Assembly: GCA_001315925.1 (NCBI GenBank)
Contig: BBBF01000015.1
Coordinates: 1 to 34,784, forward strand
Length of the DNA: 34,784 nt
From: Thermocladium modestius JCM 10088
GTDB lineage: Archaea; Thermoproteota; Thermoprotei; Thermoproteales; Thermocladiaceae
Direction: 5' to 3'
The position numbers and the translations under genes were made by a program. The notes beneath the pieces were generated by a model that made no database searches, was not told the origin of the DNA, and worked only from the letters and a program-made list of their open reading frames with translations. Below, one piece after another: positions 27,715-34,784 of the stretch (the first letter of the stretch is position 1; each line of letters begins with the position of its first letter).

Positions 27715-28156
27715 GCCGTCGTACTGCGGGGGGGAAGAATAACTTTAAAGCGGATGCCCCCTCGCGTGTTTCGATGAGTAGCTTGGATATATCCCGCGGC
27801 GGGCTTGTGCTTGCATTTATATTAATAATAGCCGTGGCCATATTCATATACGGTTTCTGGCAATTAGTGTCGCCGACAGGCTATCCAGTGTCCCTCGTCC
27901 AGGTCAGTGCACGTCGTCGTATGTTGGCTTGGTCTTGGTGACCATGGCTATGATGGGGGGTCGGCGCATATGCATTATGGATTACAGGAGGCGGGGGGGA
28001 TTCGTTGGTGATTATGTGTTGATAGCATTCATAGTCATGCTAATAATATACGTGGTATTCGCATACGTTACCTATCAAGCTACCCCCCAGCTATTGTTGA
28101 TGTCATCCCTTATTTCGATAGCCGCGGCTAGATGGGATTGGGGGGGCGGGGGGGTA

Positions 28157-28165
<9 letters not shown>
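27711..28165 (+). CDS. Small membrane protein next to crenactin (frameshifted)
   Basis: About 150 residues, no family recognised. A basic N terminus (MSRRTAGGKNNFKADAPSR) is followed by a helix LVLAFILIIAVAIFIYGFW, a second hydrophobic stretch VGLVLVTMAMMGG, a short basic loop (CIMDYRRRGG) and a third helix YVLIAFIVMLIIYVVFAYV. The parts join near 27902-27903, where one more G gives VQGQCTSSYVGLVLV. Two or three C's and an SP.TGYPVSL loop lie between helices 1 and 2. It starts at TTG 27711 inside the roadblock stop and ends 30 nt before crenactin, so it may anchor that system to the membrane (inference). The C-terminal end past G7 28141-28147 is uncertain. Confidence 0.55.
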
Positions 28166-29525
<1,360 letters not shown>

Positions 29526-29537
29526 CCATTGCTTCCA

Positions 29538-29975
29538 CTATTTCCGCCCCCCCTCCATTAATTCCCGCTCTATTCTCTCGAGTGCGTGAACCGTTCCCTG
29601 CTTGAAGTGATTCTCGTTCCACGACTCAATCAAGCTGAACGGGAACTTGTATTTAACGTCCCAATAACTGATCACCTCCCCCCCACCGCGGACGCTTATC
29701 TTATGTACTCCCGTGAATGGCCCCCCCTTCACGTAATTCATTAACACCTCCCTTTCCTGCTCATTCATGTTTATTATGACCTCTCCCTTATTGAAGGGCC
29801 CTGGAAACGCAAATTGAACTCTAGCCCTTATTCCGTCCCCCCCCTCCTTGCCTATTATGGTTAAGTTCCTGGTGCCGTGCCAATACTTGGGGGGGATGCC
29901 GTTCACATCCCTCACAATCCTCCATATATCCTCGTCCGGGGGGGCGTCTATTTTCTTGGATACTTGGAACTTCAT
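29538..29975 (-). CDS. SRPBCC-fold (START/polyketide cyclase-like) protein
   Basis: About 145 residues, open frame. VSKKIDAPPDEDIWRIVRDVNG is the usual N terminus of SRPBCC small-molecule-binding proteins (beta strand, then APxxxVW-like helix), followed by antiparallel strands and a long C-terminal helix (FKQGTVHALERIERELM). Ligand unknown. G7/C7 tracts give DAPPDED, GIPPKY, KEGGDG and KGGPF, each one residue longer than the pattern suggests. Start ATG 29975; GTG 29978 is in frame. It is tail to tail with crenactin. Confidence 0.7.
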   Translation of the reverse strand: MKFQVSKKIDAPPDEDIWRIVRDVNGIPPKYWHGTRNLTIIGKEGGDGIRARVQFAFPGPFNKGEVIINMNEQEREVLMNYVKGGPFTGVHKISVRGGGEVISYWDVKYKFPFSLIESWNENHFKQGTVHALERIERELMEGGRK

Positions 29976-30070
29976 CACCCTAAGCGTGGGCGTCCAGCCT
30001 AAATACCTTATCGCTTTGTTCGGCTCCGTTATGATTACAGTGGGCTGGGCATCTAGTTAATTGAATCGTT

Positions 30071-30080
30071 AAATTTAATA
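30071..30080 (+). promoter_or_regulatory. TATA-like box of the RAM protein
   Basis: AAATTTAATA, about 30 nt before ATG 30106. Confidence 0.45.
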
Positions 30081-30105
30081 ATGCAGGCGCCCCCCCGCTA
30101 TATAC

Positions 30106-30339
30106 ATGTTCGAGATATTCGTGTTGGTACAGACCAAGGTGGGCAAGGCATTTCAGGTGACCGAGCAGATAAGGTCTATACCCGGCATTAAGTCCACCTA
30201 CACCGTAACCGGCCCCTACGATATAATTGCATCTATGGAGATAGAGAGCATAGAGTCCCTTGAGGATATAATAAAGAGGATACATGCGATAGATGGGGTG
30301 GAGCGGACATTGACCGCCATGGTGATAAAGAAGTACTAA
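30106..30339 (+). CDS. Stand-alone Lrp/AsnC effector (RAM) domain protein
   Basis: 77 residues, only the C-terminal effector and oligomerisation domain of Lrp/AsnC regulators: FEIFVLVQTKVGKAFQVTEQ, GIKSTYTVTGPYDIIASME, IHAIDGVERTLTAMVIKKY. There is no DNA-binding helix-turn-helix. Such SraA-like (stand-alone RAM) proteins form rings that bind amino acids and can combine with full regulators. The frame is intact with no long G/C run inside; a C7 lies just upstream at 30091-30097. Confidence 0.87.
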   Translation: MFEIFVLVQTKVGKAFQVTEQIRSIPGIKSTYTVTGPYDIIASMEIESIESLEDIIKRIHAIDGVERTLTAMVIKKY

Positions 30340-30380
30340 CAGAGTTCCCGCGCCCCCCCTTCATAAAGTTTAAAAGTTGA

Positions 30381-30404
30381 GGCGCCGAAAGATGAAGAGG
30401 CGCC
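30381..30404 (+). promoter_or_regulatory. GGCGCC inverted repeat in a leader
   Basis: Two GGCGCC copies (30381-30386 and 30399-30404), each self-complementary, can pair across a 12-nt purine-rich loop, 4 nt before ATG 30409. A TATA-like GTTTAAAAG lies at about 30368-30376. It could be a leader hairpin over the start or a protein site. Confidence 0.35.
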
Positions 30405-30408
30405 GTTG

Positions 30409-31186
30409 ATGAGTGAACCAAGGCAGCTATATAAGGATAGAATAGAGGCGTCGCTTGACGCTTGGGACAGGATTCTGAGGGGGCGACGTCTCTACCAGGC
30501 CCGAGTTGGAGAATCTCCTGGTCACCTTATATAAACAACGGGGGGGGTGGAGCCGTTCAGGGGGGGCCTCTCCAAGATACGGATCTACGACAAGGAGATA
30601 GCCACGGTGTACGTCGTTGGAAAATACGGCTTGGCCGTGGTGGACGACTCATCCATTTCTCAATACATTCACTTGTTCCAAGTGGAGGCGATAGGGGGGG
30701 ATGAGGTTTACGGCAAGTTGAAGTCAGTCGATTTCTCCCTAAGCGATGACTTGAGGAATTACGTGAGGGATAGGGTGGACGTCGACGTGATGGGGAGACG
30801 CTGGAGGAGAGGGTGTTCAGGGCGTACAGGCTGGTCTACACCGGGAGCATAATGGGCTTCATGCCGGAAACGGATTTTGTCAAAATGTACTCCGCGCTGC
30901 TGGATGTTTTTCCCCAACTATCGGAGAGGCTGATAACTACGTTAGATTCTACGTGGCAACCAAGATAGCGGAGAAGATAGCGCTGGGCCAAATAACCAAC
31001 TTAAACGACAAGAAGATAGAGAAGTACGCATACTGCGTCAGGCTAGGTCTCACTAAGTGCGCCCCCCCCTCGGATAAGCTGATACGGGAGATAGCGGCCA
31101 AGGTATATAAGGTGCCGCGCAGCGTCGTGGGGAAGCTGTTCCCCCCCAACGTGGATGCCAAATCCTTCGTGCCCAGGGCCACTTAA
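30409..31186 (+). CDS. DUF2192-like archaeal protein (frameshifted)
   Basis: About 258 residues. LYKDRIEASLDAWDRIL, RPELENLLVTLYKQRG, VEPFRGGLSKIRIYDKEIATVYVVGKYGL, then a helical C-terminal half with FYVATKIAEKIALGQI, YAYCVRLGLTKCAPPSDKLIREIA and KVPRSVVGKLFPPN. It resembles the crenarchaeal DUF2192 group as I remember it; function unknown. Breaks: G5 near 30478-30482 (four gives LRGDVSTRPELE), G8 30540-30547 (six gives QRGVEPFRG), G4 30792-30795 (five gives VMGETLEERVFRAYRL) and GG near 30926-30927 (three gives ERADNYVRFYVAT). Stop TAA 31184. The segments are collinear and complete. Confidence 0.6.
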
Positions 31187-31201
31187 AAACTCATTTTTTC
31201 C

Positions 31202-32289
31202 TTATAGTGAAAATACTGGAGTACATGCCCCCCCCTGCTCTATGCGCCGCTCACTAATCGATGCCTCCCTGCCCAGCGCGCCCACCACCAACCTCCTCCT
31301 CCCCCCCGTTATCACTACCACGGTCTTCCTGGCCGCCCTCAATGCATTTTCAATTAACTCCTTATAGAAGACCCGTATGGGCTTCTCGGTCTTCATGCGG
31401 ATTCCATATGGTGGGTTAAATATGACGTGATCGCACGAGAGCGGCCTGAGCATCGGCGTGGTGGAGTCCCCCCACCGCCAGATCGAAATCGCCGCCGGCA
31501 GCCAATAGATTGCTCCCAGCCGCGTCGCAGTAATCCGGGTTAACGTCTATGCACACCGACCTAACCCTCCTCCAGAAATGAGCCGCCTCGGCCGGTATGG
31601 TGCCTCCTCCGCAAGTCAAGTCGCATATGGTGTCGCCCTCGTCCGGCGATGCCATCATTATCATGGAAAACGCTATTACCGGGTTAAGGGAGGCCGGGTG
31701 CCCCCTCACCCTGTACTCCCTATCCCTAGCCGTGGACCTAGTGATCTTCACCCCAACCATGAAGTCCCTTCCCAGTACGTGCGCGCCTATAACCACGTCG
31801 GGTCCGATAAATTCACCAATGCATTGATTCCCCCCCTACTCTCCAGGAAGGAGATTACGGCATCCCCCCCCACAACTCTGGCCACGTCAGTGCTGGCGTA
31901 CTCGTGATTCCCAGCCCTCACCGCCTCAACCGCTACGCTGGTCTCCGAGGTGGCGATCCCCCAGCAGCCCCCTCCAGTCTTAAAGACTTGGCCCTGCCCT
32001 CCAGATCCTCCATTAAGGGCCCCCCCACCTCCCCCCCCTGTCCAGCAGGTAGTAGGCATTCTCTATTGTCCTCATGCTTGCCAGGAAGGACCTGGCAGTC
32101 ATCATTGAGGGGGAACCCCCCCGCCTCCAGAAGCACTCGCCCACTCATCCTATCATAGACGTGCCCCACCTTGGTCCCCATCCTCTCCTCTACCTCCATT
32201 ACTACGTAGTCCTCCAGGCCCGGCACCGTGGTGACCAGCACGCTCACTGCTTTGGTCGGTCTAACCCCCCCTTTTAAATCGAGTCGCAT
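31202..32289 (-). CDS. THUMP-domain tRNA guanine-N2 methyltransferase, Trm14-like (frameshifted)
   Basis: SAM-dependent tRNA methyltransferase (m2G at position 6 in Trm14, or m2G10 in its relatives). N-terminal VLVTTVPGLEDYVVMEVEER, MRTIENAYYLLD and VEAVRAGNHEYASTDVARVVG form the THUMP-containing half; ITRSTARDREYRVRGHPASLNP precedes motif I ICDLTCGGGTIPAEAA; catalytic NPPYGIR; late GGRRRLV. Breaks: G5 32109-32113 (four), C8 32031-32038 near 32038 (six gives LLDRGEVGG), C5 31958-31962, GGG near 31806-31808 (four gives SDPDVVIGAHVLG) and C6 31468-31473 (five gives AVGDSTTPMLRPL). Start ATG 32289 lies inside the end of the UDG gene; GTG 32247 with TTTAAAAG upstream is a leaderless alternative. 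Confidence 0.82.
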
Positions 32290-32931
32290 CCAGCCCACCT
32301 CCCCCCCGCCTTCCTTAATATATCGATCAACTCCTCCATGCTGAGCCTCCCCCCCGTATTGGTGTTGCGGGGGCTTGGGTGGTAGCTAATGAATACCCTC
32401 ACATTGCCGGCATCTACGTAACTACCGTGTTTAAACTCAATCCTGATTCCCATCACGGATGAGATGGCTTGGGCCGCCAACCTGCCTAGGACCACAATAG
32501 ACTTAGGCCTCACCTCATCCACCTCAATCCTCAACCAGCGGAGGCAGTTCCTCACCTCCGATGGCAAGGGCCTATTATTGGGGGGAGCGCACTTGACGGC
32601 GGACGTCAAGTAGGCGCACCTAAGCCTAGTGCCGTCATTCCTAGACACGCTGAAGGGATTGTTGGAGAGGCCCGCGGCGTGCAGCGCCTTGAAGAGGAAC
32701 TCCGCGCTCCTGTCCCCCCCGGTGAACATCCGCCCCCCCGTCCTATTACCGCCGTGAGCCGCTGGGGGCCAGCCCCCCCACTATCATTACGCCTCCAGGC
32801 TCTCCCCCCCAGGGCGGAACTGGGCGGCGCCAGTATGTCTCTCCAGCGAATCTGGGCAACGGCTTCACTGACTCCCTGTACTGAACCAGCCTGGGGGGGC
32901 AGTCGCGGCAATCAAACAAGCCGGGCAGCAT
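32274..32931 (-). CDS. Uracil-DNA glycosylase, family 4/5 with FeS cluster (frameshifted)
   Basis: Removes uracil and related bases from DNA. LPGLFDCRDCPPRLVQYRES has the FeS-binding CxxC, where the family form is CxxCPRLV (G7 32893-32899 adds a Pro). YWRRPVPPWG, VMIVGGLAP, AAHGGNRTGGRMFTGGD with the family GLAPAAHGGNRTGRMFTGD motif, YLTSAVKCAPPNNRP (further Cys ligands) and YHPSPRNTNTGG follow. GLAPAAHGxNRTGR points to family 5 (UDGb). The break is the G5 at 32764-32768: four G gives LAPAAHGGNRT. About 218 codons. The end overlaps the Trm14-like start by 16 nt, suggesting coupled translation. It follows no partner gene. Confidence 0.85.
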
Positions 32932-33023
32932 TGGGGGGGCCCGGCGCCCCCCCGTTTCCTTAATTGCCTTACGGGGGGGAAAAGAATTTTAAGTGAATCC
33001 AGCGATGATGGATGGGGCGAGTG

Positions 33024-33840
33024 ATGGCGGGACACATTAGGCGGCTGCCCGCCGGACTCCCCCCCATTGCCATAGGCTTATTAACGGGCGCCGGCTCTAT
33101 CCAGCGTGTTGTTCGCGGCTTACCTGGAGCCCGGCGAGGAGTTGCCGGGGGGGCCCGGCTTCGACTTGGTGCTGGACTTGAGGCGAGTGGTGCGGGATAG
33201 GTGGGACTACATGCTCCCCCCCCTCGTGTACCCGGACGACGTTGAGCAGGCCGTGGCGATACGGCTCCCCCCCATGCCGGGAAGCGTGCCCGGCGTCTCT
33301 CGCCTCCTTGACTTGATCGATTACTTGGGCGTCTCCTCCGTGATTCTAACCATGCCCAGGGACCACGATCTAATGGTGAGGGCGATGGACGAGGCGGCCC
33401 AGCACGGCGTGTCGATAACCTGGTACTTAAAGGACCCGCTGCGATACTCGCCTCCCGACGTGTTTCCTCACCCAATGAGCGTGGCATTTAGCATTCCATC
33501 CTTGGGCTCAATGAAGGCCCTCGCCAAATTCACGTTGTTGAATCAATCATCCATAAAGTACATGCTGGCCTATAACGTGGATGGAGACCGCGGCGGCCTG
33601 CCGCTGCTTGGCGGTGGATCCATGGATTACCTATCCATAATCAAGCTCCTCTCCATGATTGGGTACGAGGGCTACATGGTGCTTCTATACGACAAGCCCC
33701 ACAGGGGGGGCAGGTATTGGAGCGACTTGAACGCGTTGCAGACGTACAGGGACTCGCTCGGCGGGGGGGCATTGGCTGACAAGAGGCTGGTAAAGCTCTT
33801 AAGCTCCGCGTTGGGCGAGGTTTTCGGGGATGTCAAGTGA
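33024..33840 (+). CDS. Xylose-isomerase-like TIM-barrel protein (frameshifted)
   Basis: About 270 residues. Alternating strands and helices (SSVILTMPRDHDL, GVSITWYLKDP, MSVAFSIPSLGS, YMLAYNVDGDRGGLPLLGGG, DYLSIIKLLSMIGYEGYMVLLYDKP) follow the AP-endonuclease-2/sugar isomerase barrel, where HxxDxxG and GYxGxxxxE segments occur at these places. Some usual metal ligands are not obvious, so activity is uncertain. The N-terminal part (MAGHIRRLPAGLPP) is in another frame; dropping one G of GGG near 33088-33090 gives LLTAPALSSVLFAAYLEPGEE. Its TGA overlaps the argF GTG (GTGA), so the two genes are co-transcribed; a link to arginine metabolism is inferred. Confidence 0.6.
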
Positions 33841-34784
33841 AGTTGAAGGGTAGGGACTTGTTGACGTGGACGGATTACTCAAGGGATGAATTCCTCTTCC
33901 TTCTGAACCTCTCCAAAAACATGAAGGAGAGGCTATACGCTGGGGGGGAGAAGTACGCCCCCCAACCATCTGGGCAAGACGGTGCTGGGCATATTCGAGA
34001 AGCCGAGCACCAGGACAAGGATAAGCCTTGAGGTGGCCGCGAATCAGTTGGGGGGGATGAAGGTGATATACACCAATCCCCAGGAGCTGCAGTTGGGGGG
34101 GAGAGGGGGGGAAACAGTGGAGGACACGGCCAGGGTGGTCTCCAGGATAGTGGATGGAATAATGGCAAGGGTCTACAGCCACTCATCCCTCGTCAAGCTG
34201 GCGGAGAACTCCGACGTGCCCGTCATAAACGCGTTGAGCGATGAGTGCCACCCAACCCAAGTGTTGGCGGACGCACTCACCATCTGGGAGAAGCTGGGTA
34301 GGCTGGAGGGAGTGAAGCTTGCATTCGTGGGCGACGGGGACAATAACATGTCCCACAGCTTGATGCAGATGGGCGCGAAGCTAGGCATGGAGGTGCGGAT
34401 AGTGTCCCCCCCCAAGGGTTACTGGCCCGGCAAGAAGTACCTAGAGCCTTCGGAGGACGATGCTAGGAGGAGCGGCGGCTCCATAATGGTGACGGACAAT
34501 GTGGAGGAGGGCGTGAAGGGCGTCGACGTGGTCTACACCGACGTGTGGGTCAGCATGGGGGGGTTCGAGAAGGAGGCGGAGGAGAGGATGAAGATATTCA
34601 AGCCATACCAAGTGAACTCTCGACTAATGGATCTGGCGGGGGGGAAGAACGCCATATTCATGCACTGCCTGCCCGCCCACAGGGGGGGCTATGAGGTCAC
34701 CGACGACGTGATCGACTCGCCGCGCAGCGTGGTGTGGGACGAGGCCGAGAACAGGATGCACACGATAAAGGCGATACTTGCTGC
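33837..34784 (+). CDS. argF: Ornithine carbamoyltransferase, 3' truncated (frameshifted)
   Basis: Makes citrulline from ornithine and carbamoyl phosphate, the product of CarAB at 8376-12653. LKGRDLLTWTDYSRDE; carbamoyl-phosphate loop EKPSTRTR; LGGRGGETVEDTA (family LGRGE); HSSLVKLAENSDVPVINALSD; HPTQVLAD; DGDNNMSHSL; and HCLPAHRGGYEVTDDVIDS (family HCLPAHRGYEVTDEV). The break is C6 33958-33963: five C gives YAPNHLGKTVLGIFEKPST. Five G7 tracts and one C8 each add one residue to a conserved motif (34050-34056, 34095-34101, 34105-34111, 34557-34563, 34682-34688; C8 34406-34413). It runs off the window after AENRMHTIKAILA, nearly complete. Start GTG 33837 overlaps the upstream stop. Confidence 0.95.

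Noticed and set aside
32969..33487. Arg/Pro-rich minus-strand ORF
   Set aside because: It covers the opposite strand of the TIM-barrel gene, has biased composition and no recognisable domain.

Overview
The window comes from a hyperthermophilic archaeon of the phylum Thermoproteota, most likely the order Thermoproteales. Supporting genes are a crenactin-type actin, an HMf-like histone, a thermopsin-type acid protease, a crenarchaeal proteasome beta subunit, archease, Taw1, a short XPF nuclease and a DUF357-fused nucleotidyltransferase. Most starts are ATG or GTG about 24-32 nt downstream of a TATA-like box, so leaderless transcripts are probably common. Histone, crenactin and thermopsin together suggest the Caldivirga/Vulcanisaeta/Thermocladium neighbourhood; this placement is inference.

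Layout. 1-2914: complex I genes nuoA-nuoD (+). 3067-7801: a METTL5-like methyltransferase, a membrane glycosyltransferase, a thioesterase and a GH116 glycosidase. 7938-8303: a VKOR-like membrane protein. 8376-12653: carB and carA (-). 13047-14031: thermopsin. 14096-15999: acyl-CoA synthetase (-). 16410-23139: an Lrp-like regulator, RibL-like transferase, AlaX, Nog1-type GTPase (-), proteasome beta, Taw1 (-), XPF, RtcA (-). 23350-24034: a zinc-ribbon protein and a histone. 24369-26302: a small GTPase followed by a zinc-ribbon/methyltransferase-like pair. 26385-27258: Usp and archease. 27354-29525: roadblock protein, small membrane protein and crenactin. 29538-32931: SRPBCC protein, stand-alone RAM protein, a DUF2192-like protein, Trm14-like methyltransferase and uracil-DNA glycosylase. 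33024-34784: a TIM-barrel protein overlapping argF, which runs off the window.

The dominant oddity is in the G and C homopolymers. Nearly every gene carries runs of 7 (sometimes 6 or 8) G or C. At invariant motifs the families need only 4, 5 or 6. A required 4 appears as 7, inserting one extra Gly or Pro (for example CarA HPPE for HPE, P-loop TGGKS for TGKS, zinc-ribbon CPPKC for CPKC). A required 5 or 6 appears as 7, 8 or 6 and breaks the frame. Runs converge on about 7 whatever their inferred true length, in genes and between them. A second class is +/-1 changes in runs of 2-5. Most long genes therefore look split although all parts are present and in order; I annotate each as one gene and give the break positions. 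The simplest reading is a systematic sequencing or assembly fault at G/C runs; a real slippage process is the exciting but less likely alternative.

No tRNA, rRNA, CRISPR array, insertion sequence or integrase was recognised.
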